Positions 7,247-13,436 of a stretch of DNA of 16,250 nucleotides are shown here, piece after piece (the stretch's first letter is position 1; each line of letters starts with the position of its first letter). Origin of the DNA: Actinomycetota bacterium. Its GTDB lineage: Bacteria; Actinomycetota; Acidimicrobiia; Acidimicrobiales; Palsa-688. The notes under the pieces were generated by a model, which saw nothing but the letters and a program-made list of their open reading frames with translations, had not been told where the DNA came from and made no database searches. The DNA lies in the NCBI GenBank assembly GCA_023489205.1, contig JAMDDF010000117.1, positions 1 to 16,250 of the forward strand, in the 5' to 3' direction. Both the position numbers and the translations under genes were made by a program.

Positions 7247-8271
7247 AGGACCTTCTCATAGGGGCCGGCGTCGCCTTATTGGTGGCGATCCTCGGCACCC
7301 CCTTGCTCATCAACGAGCTTCGGGTGCGTGGCATCGGCCAACCGATACGCGAGGAGGGGCCGGCGGGGCATTTCTCCAAGGCGGGGACGCCGACGATGGG
7401 CGGCCTCGCCATCATGGCAGCAGCACTCGTCGGCTATGGGGTGGCGCATGTCTCCACGACTTTTACCGATCGCGGCATTGTGGGCATGCTGACTATTTGC
7501 GCAGCGGCCTTCGTAGGCTTCATCGACGACTGGCTGAAAGTGACTCGTCAGCGGAGCCTTGGGCTCAACAAGCGTGCCAAGATCGCTGGTCAGCTGATCG
7601 TGGCGCTGGGCTTTGCCTTGGTGGCGATCTACTGGTTGAAGGTGAGCACGTATCTGTCGTTCACGCGCTATGACTCGCTCCACCTCCAGCTTGGCAAAGC
7701 GGGCTGGATCGTGATGGCTGTCTTTTTCATCGTGGGTGGTACCAACTCGGTCAATCTGACCGACGGTCTTGACGGGCTGGCTTCGGGGTCCTCAGCGTTT
7801 ACATTCGCCGCCTTCACGGTGATCGGGTTTTTTCAGGTGAGGCATATGAACCTTTACCGCAACCCCGCGTCGCTCGACGAGGCGATCATGGCCGCTTCTT
7901 TGATCGGCGCGTGCGCTGGGTTCCTTTGGTGGAACGCAGCACCGGCCCGGATCATCATGGGTGACACTGGTTCGCTCGGCATCGGTGCCGGAGTCGCGGT
8001 CCTTGCGCTCCTAGAGAACGTCGACCTGCTGCTGCCGGTCATCGGGGGTCTCTACGTGATCGAGGCCCTCTCGGTCATCATCCAGGTGGCGAGCTTCAGG
8101 CTCTTTGGGCGCAGGGTGTTCCGCATGGCCCCGGTGCACCACCACTTCGAACTGGCGGGTTGGCCCGAGACCACGGTCACAGTCCGGTTTTGGATCCTCT
8201 CCGGGCTGTGCACGGCGCTGGCGCTCGGTGTGTTCTACGCGGATTTCCTCGCCCGTGGCGGGGCGACATGA
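7243..8271 (+). CDS. mraY: Phospho-N-acetylmuramoyl-pentapeptide-transferase MraY
   Basis: The product is 342 aa. The GTG overlaps the murE stop (GTGA), with GGGAG seven bases upstream. MraY is a polytopic membrane enzyme that joins phospho-MurNAc-pentapeptide to undecaprenyl phosphate, giving lipid I. Motifs follow the family order: GTPTMGGLAIM (48-58), FIDDWLKV with the aspartate pair D95-D96, NLTDGLDGLA (171-180), IIMGDTGSLGIGA (237-249), and the triple-histidine loop APVHHHFELAGWPE (296-309). About ten hydrophobic segments are spread through the protein, and the length is slightly below the usual ~360 aa. It lies between murE and ftsW, with murF absent before it and murD absent after it. 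The TGA overlaps an ATG (ATGA at 8268) that opens only a 14-codon frame. Confidence 0.96.
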   Translation: MKDLLIGAGVALLVAILGTPLLINELRVRGIGQPIREEGPAGHFSKAGTPTMGGLAIMAAALVGYGVAHVSTTFTDRGIVGMLTICAAAFVGFIDDWLKVTRQRSLGLNKRAKIAGQLIVALGFALVAIYWLKVSTYLSFTRYDSLHLQLGKAGWIVMAVFFIVGGTNSVNLTDGLDGLASGSSAFTFAAFTVIGFFQVRHMNLYRNPASLDEAIMAASLIGACAGFLWWNAAPARIIMGDTGSLGIGAGVAVLALLENVDLLLPVIGGLYVIEALSVIIQVASFRLFGRRVFRMAPVHHHFELAGWPETTVTVRFWILSGLCTALALGVFYADFLARGGAT

Positions 8272-8295
8272 GTGGGGCCCGACATGAGCGGGCCC
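8265..8295 (+). repeat. Imperfect direct repeat at the mraY stop
   Basis: GACATGAGTGGGGCCC (8265-8280) is followed immediately by GACATGAGCGGGCCC (8281-8295). The first copy holds the mraY stop in an ATGA overlap. The rest of the 82-bp gap before ftsW (8272-8353) is G/C-rich, with no gene apart from a 14-codon frame (8268-8312). Confidence 0.75.
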
Positions 8296-8337
8296 GGGCC
8301 GTGGGGGCCTAGGTGGGGCTGCGCGGCCATAGCCAGA

Positions 8338-8346
8338 TAAGGAGGT
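8338..8346 (+). promoter_or_regulatory. Full-consensus Shine-Dalgarno before ftsW
   Basis: TAAGGAGGT is fully complementary to the 16S rRNA 3' end and lies seven bases before the GTG at 8354. Most genes here rely on overlaps and weak sites, so this one fixes the ftsW start and implies independent initiation. Confidence 0.85.
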
Positions 8347-8353
8347 TTCCTAG

Positions 8354-9622
8354 GTGAGCGATGTGCCACCCTTTGGTGGGCCCACAAGTAATCCCATAAG
8401 TAATGGGGCCACAAACCTAACCGGGCCAGCTGCCTCGGAGGCACCGGTAGCGCAAACTGTGACGTCGGGCCGGCTCGACTATCGTCTCTTTTTGGTCCTC
8501 GTGGTCACATTGTGCCTAGTGGGCCTCTTGGCGGTGTTGTCCGCTTCGTCTGTCGCGAGCCTCCAGGTTTACGGGGACCCCTGGTATTACTTCGAGCATC
8601 AAGGCGCGTACCTAGTGCTCGGTGGGCTGGCATTTTTTGTTGCTCAACGCATGAAGATGTCTTTTTGGCAGCGCATGGCTCGTCCGCTGCTAATCTTTTC
8701 CGCACTCGCACTGGTAGCCGTGCTCGTCCACGGGCGCAGTGCCGGGGGTGCGTCACGCTGGATCGGCTTGGGCCCAGTGGAGTTCCAGCCCTCCGAACTG
8801 GCCAAGCTGGCTGTCGTAATCTTCGCGGCCGACGTGGTTGCGCGGCGCGAAGGCAAGGGGAGCTGGGGTTACCGGGCTGGCCCAGTGCTCGGCGTGTTGG
8901 TCTTCTTCGGGCTCCTCATCATAAAGCAGCCTGACCTAGGTACGGCCGTAGTGGTATGCGCCATAGGGCTTGCTGTGCTGTTCGCGGCGGGGCTGCCTCT
9001 CAGCTGGCTAGGGGTGGCGGGCGCGCTGGCAACCCTTGGTGGGGTGGGGCTTGCCCTCAGCGCGCCTTACCGTATGGCACGCCTGACCTCCTTCCTCCAC
9101 CCTGGTGCAGACGCCACCACCAGCGGTTACCAGTCGTTACAAGGCCTCATGACCTTGGCGACCGGCCACTTAACGGGTGCCGGCATTGGCCAAAGCCTGG
9201 CGAGCTGGGGCTACTTGCCCAACCAGTACACCGACTTCATATATGCCGTAATCGGCCAGGAGACAGGTCTTGTCGGTGCCACCATCATCCTTGTCCTGTT
9301 CGCTGCGATCGGCTGGGTAGGTACCAGGATCGCTTGGCGAGCTCCCAGCACCTTCGAGAGCCTGGTCGCGGTGGGCGTCACGGCGTGGTTGGTGCTACAG
9401 GGGATCGTGAACGCCGGTGCTGTTGCCGCGGTCCTGCCCGTTACCGGCGTGCCTCTGCCGTTTGTCTCCTACGGAGGGAGTTCTTTGATTATAGACCTGT
9501 TTGCTTCGGGCCTCCTCGCCAACGTCGCTCGCCGCTCGGCCACGCTGCCTGCGCCGGAGCTAAGGGCCGGGAGCCTGGAAGGCTTGAGAGGCGCAGGCTC
9601 CGGCACTGTGGCGGCTTCATAA
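8354..9622 (+). CDS. ftsW: Septal peptidoglycan glycosyltransferase FtsW
   Basis: The product is 422 aa, with the start fixed by the strong Shine-Dalgarno site. FtsW is a SEDS-family membrane polymerase that extends glycan strands from lipid II in complex with FtsI. A polar N-terminus of about 40 residues is followed by about ten membrane segments. Key blocks: ASRWIGLGPVEFQPSELAKL, the motif KQPDLGTAVVV with D194 as the expected catalytic aspartate, and the C-terminal PFVSYGGSSLI before the last helix. YGDPWYYFEHQGAYL between the first two helices also fits the family. RodA is the main alternative; location next to murG favours FtsW. The TAA at 9620-9622 lies in the first unit of a 15-bp repeat. 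murD, which often precedes ftsW, is not here. Confidence 0.95.
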   Translation: MSDVPPFGGPTSNPISNGATNLTGPAASEAPVAQTVTSGRLDYRLFLVLVVTLCLVGLLAVLSASSVASLQVYGDPWYYFEHQGAYLVLGGLAFFVAQRMKMSFWQRMARPLLIFSALALVAVLVHGRSAGGASRWIGLGPVEFQPSELAKLAVVIFAADVVARREGKGSWGYRAGPVLGVLVFFGLLIIKQPDLGTAVVVCAIGLAVLFAAGLPLSWLGVAGALATLGGVGLALSAPYRMARLTSFLHPGADATTSGYQSLQGLMTLATGHLTGAGIGQSLASWGYLPNQYTDFIYAVIGQETGLVGATIILVLFAAIGWVGTRIAWRAPSTFESLVAVGVTAWLVLQGIVNAGAVAAVLPVTGVPLPFVSYGGSSLIIDLFASGLLANVARRSATLPAPELRAGSLEGLRGAGSGTVAAS

Positions 9623-9687
9623 ACATGGGCTTCATAAACATGGGCTTCATAAACATGGGCTTCATGGACATGGGCTTCATGGACATG
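9613..9687 (+). repeat. Five 15-bp repeats across the ftsW stop and murG start
   Basis: The unit GGCTTCATAAACATG occurs three times (9613, 9628, 9643), then as GGCTTCATGGACATG twice (9658, 9673). In the ftsW frame each of the first three units gives TCA TAA, the first being the real stop. In the murG frame every unit ends in ATG, and units 4 and 5 contain a second one, so seven in-frame ATGs lie between 9625 and 9687. Translated, the repeat reads GFINM or GFMDM. It has no Shine-Dalgarno-like sequence. Confidence 0.97.
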
Positions 9688-10842
9688 ACAGCGGTACCAC
9701 TAAGCTCCTTGGCGCCCTTGACCAGGCGGTCGTCCAACGGGCGGGCCTGGGCAGTCATCGCAGGCGGAGGGACTGGGGGCCACATTTACCCTGGGGTAGC
9801 GCTAGCCAAAGAGTTGGTAAAGCGGGGTCAGGACCCTGGATCCATCCAGTTCGTGGGTTCGCGGCGGGGCCTGGAGTCAAGGACGCGAGCTACAGGGGAG
9901 TTCCCGACAACCCTGCTCCCAGGGCGCGGCTGGCAGCGTGGCCGACAGGTAGGCAGCGTCATCGCCAACGCAGGGGCGTCGGCCGATGCCGCTGCAGCCG
10001 TAGGTGTCGCGACTGCGCTGTTTTCCCGGTGGCGACCGGCGGTGGTGGTGTCCTTCGGGGGTTATGCGAGCTTCCCTTGCGTGGTTGCTGCCACCGTTTG
10101 GAGGGTGCCAGTGGTCGTAGTCAACCTGGACTCCGTACCTGGCCTCGTGAACCGTTTAGCGGCGAAGGTCGCGGTGGCTAGCGCCGAGGGCGTCCGGGGC
10201 CAGCCCGCCCCCCGAACTGGGCTTTTGCACCGTCGGCCCCGTCGCTCGGTGTACACAGGCGTCCCGGTCCGCCCTCAGATGGTGTCCATAGACCGCAGCC
10301 CCGAGGGCCGCCGTAAGGCGCGCGCCCGCCTCGGCATGCCGGCCGACGCTACGGTCGTGGCGGTCTGCAGCGGATCCCTAGGTGCGCGGCGGGTCAACGA
10401 GGCCACTGAGCGCCTGGCAGAGCTGTGGGCGCGTCGCGACGGCGTGGTACTGCGCCACGTGGTAGGCCGGCGGGACTGGCAGCGTTTTGCCCAACCGTCG
10501 CCTTCGGCCAGCTCCGAGCCCTCGGGAGCCGGCGGGCTGGTTTACCAGGTGGTCGAGTACGAGGAGGACATGGCGAGCCTTTACGCCGCCGCAGATGTCG
10601 TGGTGGCGCGCTCGGGTGCCAGCTCGGTCGCCGAGCTGGCCCTGGCGGGCCTTCCCTCCGTCCTCGTCCCACTGCCAGGCGCTCCCGGTGACCATCAGGG
10701 AGCAAACGCCCGTGCGATGGCCCGTGCGGGGGGTGCGGTCGTGGTGGACGACGCCGAGCTGGACGGCGCCCGCCTTGGAAAGGAGCTAGACGACTTGCTC
10801 TCGCGCCCAGAGCGGCTAGCGCGTATGGGGGGAGGCTGCTAG
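9625..10842 (+). CDS. murG: UDP-GlcNAc--lipid I N-acetylglucosaminyltransferase MurG, frame interrupted near the C-terminus
   Basis: The frame gives 405 aa from the ATG at 9625, or 385 aa from the last repeat ATG at 9685. MurG is a peripheral GT-B enzyme converting lipid I to lipid II. Seen: VIAGGGTGGHIYPGVALA near the N-terminus, FGGYASFP, VPGLVNRL, the inter-domain CSGSLGARRVNEA, YEEDMASLYAAADVVVARSGA, and the UDP-GlcNAc region VLVPLPGAPGDHQGANA. The usual HEQN before VPG is VNLD, and the usual GGSQGA is SGSLGA. The frame stops at TAG 10840-10842 just after RLARM, where MurG proteins normally continue about 30 residues; the missing end is readable downstream up to 10983. The same frame is open back to 8956, but that part lies inside ftsW. 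Either a damaged gene or a sequence with two small indels. Confidence 0.88.
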   Translation: MGFINMGFINMGFMDMGFMDMTAVPLSSLAPLTRRSSNGRAWAVIAGGGTGGHIYPGVALAKELVKRGQDPGSIQFVGSRRGLESRTRATGEFPTTLLPGRGWQRGRQVGSVIANAGASADAAAAVGVATALFSRWRPAVVVSFGGYASFPCVVAATVWRVPVVVVNLDSVPGLVNRLAAKVAVASAEGVRGQPAPRTGLLHRRPRRSVYTGVPVRPQMVSIDRSPEGRRKARARLGMPADATVVAVCSGSLGARRVNEATERLAELWARRDGVVLRHVVGRRDWQRFAQPSPSASSEPSGAGGLVYQVVEYEEDMASLYAAADVVVARSGASSVAELALAGLPSVLVPLPGAPGDHQGANARAMARAGGAVVVDDAELDGARLGKELDDLLSRPERLARMGGGC

Positions 10843-10983
10843 GTCCCTGGGCGGCCGTCCGCAGCGAGCGACCTCGCCGACCTCGTCGAGGTTTGTGCCA
10901 AGGGCTCTGGGGTGCCACGAAGCCTGGTGGGCAAAGCTGCACCCAGCGGGGAGCCGGTGGCCAAGCGAGCGCCCAATGGCTGA
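10843..10983 (+). pseudogene. Detached C-terminal end of murG
   Basis: After the TAG at 10840, the same frame continues as GRPSAASDLADLVEVCAKG and runs to TGA 10981-10983. Between 10832 and 10849 the +1 frame reads EAARSL. Joining them gives RLARM-G-EAARSL-GRPSAASDLADLV, which is what MurG C-termini look like ('..M...A..LGRPDAA..LA.LV'). Shortening the six-G run at 10827-10832 by one and lengthening GGG at 10849-10851 by one restores an open frame ending at 10983 and overlapping the murC ATG by eight bases. Confidence 0.72.
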
Positions 10984-12406
10984 AAAGCGCACGTCTTTGG
11001 ACCTGTCGGTGGGCCATAGGCGGATCCATATCGTGGGCGCCGGCGGCGCCAACATGAGCGCTTTGGCCACCGTGCTAGCCGAGATGGGCCACGAGGTCTC
11101 TGGCAGCGACCAGCAAGCCTCGCCGGCCCTTTCGCGCCTGGCCTCCTGTGGCGTACGTACCTTTGTCGGCCACCACAGGGCAAACCTCGGCAAGTCAGAA
11201 GTCGTGGCCTTCTCGGCTGCAGTGGGACCAACCAACGTCGAGCTTGTCGAGGCGCGCAAGCAAGGCCTAGTGGTCCTCACACGCTCAGAGCTTGAGGCGG
11301 CGATTTGCCGACTTCGCCGCAGCGTGGCTGTGAGCGGCACCCACGGCAAGACCACGACGACAGCCATGCTCGCGGCTGTGCTCGAGGGTGCTGGGACTTC
11401 CCCTAGCTTCCTTGTGGGCGGAGAGCTCGCGGGAGGCCGTCCGGGCGCGCGATGGGGGAGGGGCCAGTGGCTGGTGGTGGAGGCGGACGAGTCGGACGGC
11501 ACGTTCCTGCGACTGCCAGCTGAGGCCGTGATAGTGACGAGCGTGGAGGCTGACCACCTTGACTACTTCGGTGACCTCCCGGCTTTGGAAGCGGCGTTCG
11601 CCAAGTTCGTCGCGCAGGCGCCAGGGCCCAAGGTGGTTTGCGTCGACGACCTCGGCGCGGCGCGTGTGGTGGCCAAGTCGGCAGGCCTACCCGGGCTCGT
11701 CACATACGGGAGAGCGGAGGCTGCCTCCTATGCCGTGAGCGGGGTCGAGCTATCGGCCAGCTCGTCACGCTTCATCGTGAGCCGCCGGGACAACCCGTCT
11801 GCTCGGGGCAATAGCCTTGGGGTTTTTACCCTCGGGGTCCCAGGGCTGCACAATGTCCTTGACGCGACGGCCGCTATCGCGATGGCCGACCAACTCGGCA
11901 TCGACTCGGGTGCGTCTCGCACCGCACTAAGCACGTACCGGGCCGTTGCCAGGCGGTTCCAACTGCGGGGCGAGGTGGGGGGCGTAAGCTACGTTGACGA
12001 CTACGCGCACAACCCCGGCAAGGTCGCAGCCGCGCTCGCTACAGCGAGGCAGGGTGGCTGGCGCCGGGTCGTGGCGGTGTTCCAGCCCCACCGCTACAGC
12101 CGGACTGAGGCGCTTTGGCAAGAGCTAGGACAGGCGTTGGCTGCTGCGGACATCGTGGTGGTGACGGGCGTGTACGCTGCTGGCGAGCCCCCCCGCCCCG
12201 GTGTGAGCGGCCGCATGGTTGCCGACGCTGCGAGGAGTGCCCGCCAGGGCCTGGCGGTCTACTACGAAGAGGACCGCCGCGCCCTCAGCGCGCTCGTGGC
12301 GGGGCTCCTGGCACCGGGTGATTTGTGCCTGACGATGGGGGCGGGCGACTTGAACCTCCTACCCGACGACTTGATGGCACGGCGACTGGAAACCACGACT
12401 GGTTAG
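10976..12406 (+). CDS. murC: UDP-N-acetylmuramate--L-alanine ligase MurC
   Basis: The product is 476 aa from the ATG at 10976. MurC is the cytoplasmic ATP ligase adding L-alanine to UDP-MurNAc. The N-terminal nucleotide-binding fold starts IHIVGAGGANMSALA (usual form GIGGxGMS, with Asn in place of the last Gly here). The P-loop SGTHGKTTTTAM has G121 and K125. VVEADESDGTFLRL and TSVEADHLDYF follow, then the domain-3 blocks VDDYAHNP and FQPHRYSRT, both MurC-typical. The start is the first ATG before the conserved fold and overlaps the restored murG end by eight bases; an earlier in-frame extension would lie in the murG tail. No strong Shine-Dalgarno is seen, consistent with coupling to murG. 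murB, which follows murC in some clusters, is absent; ftsQ follows after 15 bp. Confidence 0.95.
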   Translation: MAEKRTSLDLSVGHRRIHIVGAGGANMSALATVLAEMGHEVSGSDQQASPALSRLASCGVRTFVGHHRANLGKSEVVAFSAAVGPTNVELVEARKQGLVVLTRSELEAAICRLRRSVAVSGTHGKTTTTAMLAAVLEGAGTSPSFLVGGELAGGRPGARWGRGQWLVVEADESDGTFLRLPAEAVIVTSVEADHLDYFGDLPALEAAFAKFVAQAPGPKVVCVDDLGAARVVAKSAGLPGLVTYGRAEAASYAVSGVELSASSSRFIVSRRDNPSARGNSLGVFTLGVPGLHNVLDATAAIAMADQLGIDSGASRTALSTYRAVARRFQLRGEVGGVSYVDDYAHNPGKVAAALATARQGGWRRVVAVFQPHRYSRTEALWQELGQALAAADIVVVTGVYAAGEPPRPGVSGRMVADAARSARQGLAVYYEEDRRALSALVAGLLAPGDLCLTMGAGDLNLLPDDLMARRLETTTG

Positions 12407-12421
12407 GGAGGAAGCGGAGCC

Positions 12422-12892
12422 ATGAACGAAACGCTGTTGCCGCCGCCGAGTCCGCCCACAGGAGGGCGGCCCCGTGTCGACCCCCGCTTTAGGCGCCGCT
12501 GGGCCGAGGCGCGCAGGGAGGAGGGCCGCCGGCGCCTGAGGGTGCTGATCGGCGTCTTCGGGGCACTATGTGTGTTTGGGGCTGGGGTTGGCGCGCTCCA
12601 TTCCCCCCTCTTTGCCGTGCGCCACGTCGAGGTCAAGGGCAACGCGCACACTTCGCGCGCACAGATCCTTCGCGCCGCTCGGCTGGAGGTCGGTAGGACC
12701 CTCATGATCAGCGCGGGAGGCGAGAAGGCAGTGAAGGCGGTTGACGCTTTACCCTGGGTGCGCGACGTGTCGTTCGCACGCCGCTGGCCTTGGTCGCTCG
12801 TGGTCACAGTGCAAGAGCGCGCTCCGGCGGCCCTTGTTAAGACGGGCGAGGGGGGGGTTGACGTCGGGGACAGCACCGGGCCGGGTGCTTGA
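12422..12892 (+). CDS. ftsQ: Cell division protein FtsQ, N-terminal part (frameshifted)
   Basis: This 156-aa frame starts at ATG 12422, with GGAGG at 12407-12411 ten bases upstream. FtsQ is a bitopic membrane protein that joins the FtsL complex to other division proteins. A Pro- and Arg-rich cytoplasmic segment (1-40) precedes one transmembrane helix (about 41-59) and a POTRA domain (about 64-135: FAVRHVEVKGNAHTSRAQIL, then ALPWVRDVSFARRWPWSLVV and VTVQERAPAALV). The frame ends at TGA 12890-12892 before the family's C-terminal beta domain, which is found in another frame immediately downstream. The change of frame lies between a run of eight G (12850-12857) and GGG at 12878-12880. Removing one base gives one ORF of about 278 aa, the normal FtsQ length. 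Confidence 0.85.
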   Translation: MNETLLPPPSPPTGGRPRVDPRFRRRWAEARREEGRRRLRVLIGVFGALCVFGAGVGALHSPLFAVRHVEVKGNAHTSRAQILRAARLEVGRTLMISAGGEKAVKAVDALPWVRDVSFARRWPWSLVVTVQERAPAALVKTGEGGVDVGDSTGPGA

Positions 12893-13259
12893 GGTGTTGC
12901 CAGCGCGCAGCGCACCAGGTTTGCCACTGGTGTACGGCGCCGCGAGCGCCCCGCCCGGCCAGGACCTTGCGCCTAGGGCGCCCACTACCGCGGCCGAGCT
13001 CCACGAGCTGCTGGTCGCAGCGGCTGCTACGCCAAGAACCTTGGCAAGGCTGCCTCTAGAGCTGCTTTACTCCCGAGCCGATGGGCTCGTAGCGCAGGTA
13101 CCGGGCACTCGCGCAACGGTGGTGCTCGGTGCCGGCAGCGACCTGTCTTACAAGCTGGCAGTGTTAGCAGAGCTCGTGCAGCGTGTGAAGCTATCGGGCT
13201 ACTCCCTCGTGGACCTGACTGTGCCAGAAAGCCCCGCTCTCACACCGGCCGGTGGGTAA
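12885..13259 (+). pseudogene. ftsQ: FtsQ C-terminal part in a shifted frame
   Basis: This frame, readable from GTG 12885 or from further upstream, encodes GRVLEVLPARSAPGLPLVYG, then a helical region, then VVLGAGSDLSYKLAVLAEL and GYSLVDLTVPESPALTP. These match the FtsQ/DivIB C-terminal beta domain ('vrlG....l..Kl..l..ll....g...iDlrvp..p.l'). It follows directly on the POTRA-containing frame, one base out of register. GTG 12885 overlaps the upstream TGA by eight bases, so separate coupled translation is possible, but a soluble periplasmic half without an export signal would have little purpose. A single frameshifted gene is the simplest reading. Confidence 0.8.
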
Positions 13260-13328
13260 CTGCATGCCGGCTCGCATGAGCGTGGGACGTAGGCTCAGGC
13301 CGACCACAACCAAGGTCACTTGATCGCC

Positions 13329-13357
13329 AAGTGGCACTGGCAGTAACGTCTTATAAA
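13329..13357 (+). promoter_or_regulatory. Possible ftsZ promoter
   Basis: TATAAA at 13352-13357 is a 5/6 match to the -10 consensus and is the most AT-rich point in the 177-bp ftsQ-ftsZ gap. No good -35 lies 17 bp upstream (bases near 13329-13334 are CAAGTG). TTGATC at 13320-13325 is too far away, at 26 bp, for this -10. A promoter here fits the general habit of ftsZ having its own. Confidence 0.35.
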
Positions 13358-13361
13358 CCAT

Positions 13362-13418
13362 GGCTAGAGGTTGAGCAACCTTAACCCTCTACTTTAGGCC
13401 TACGGTTAGCCCCTAGCC
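13362..13418 (+). repeat. Nested inverted repeats in the ftsZ leader
   Basis: AGGTTG-AG-CAACCT (13368-13381) is a perfect 6-bp dyad just after the predicted transcription start. Around it, GGCTAGAGG (13362-13370) pairs with CCCCTAGCC (13410-13418) with one mismatch, and TAGGCCTA (13395-13402) is a palindrome in the loop. This may be an operator for an unknown regulator or a leader RNA structure controlling ftsZ translation. AGGAAGG (13426-13432), the ftsZ ribosome binding site, begins eight bases later. Confidence 0.5.
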
Positions 13419-13436
13419 AAATCCTAGGAAGGTGCA

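Noticed and set aside
8956..9624. The murG frame stays open back to 8956, suggesting a 628-aa protein
   Set aside because: The upstream part overlaps well-conserved ftsW in another frame, is rich in Arg, Cys and His typical of a shadow frame, and MurG homology begins only after the repeat.
9613..9687. CRISPR-like array
   Set aside because: The 15-bp units are directly tandem with no spacers, and the array lies across two gene ends.
11041..11058. MurC GGANMS in place of GGxGMS as evidence of inactivation
   Set aside because: All other MurC motifs are intact and the substitution is in a tolerant part of the N-terminal fold, so it is probably normal variation.
13270..13281. GCTC-GCAT-GAGC as a terminator for the ftsQ transcript
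   Set aside because: A 4-bp stem without a T-tract is too weak to call.
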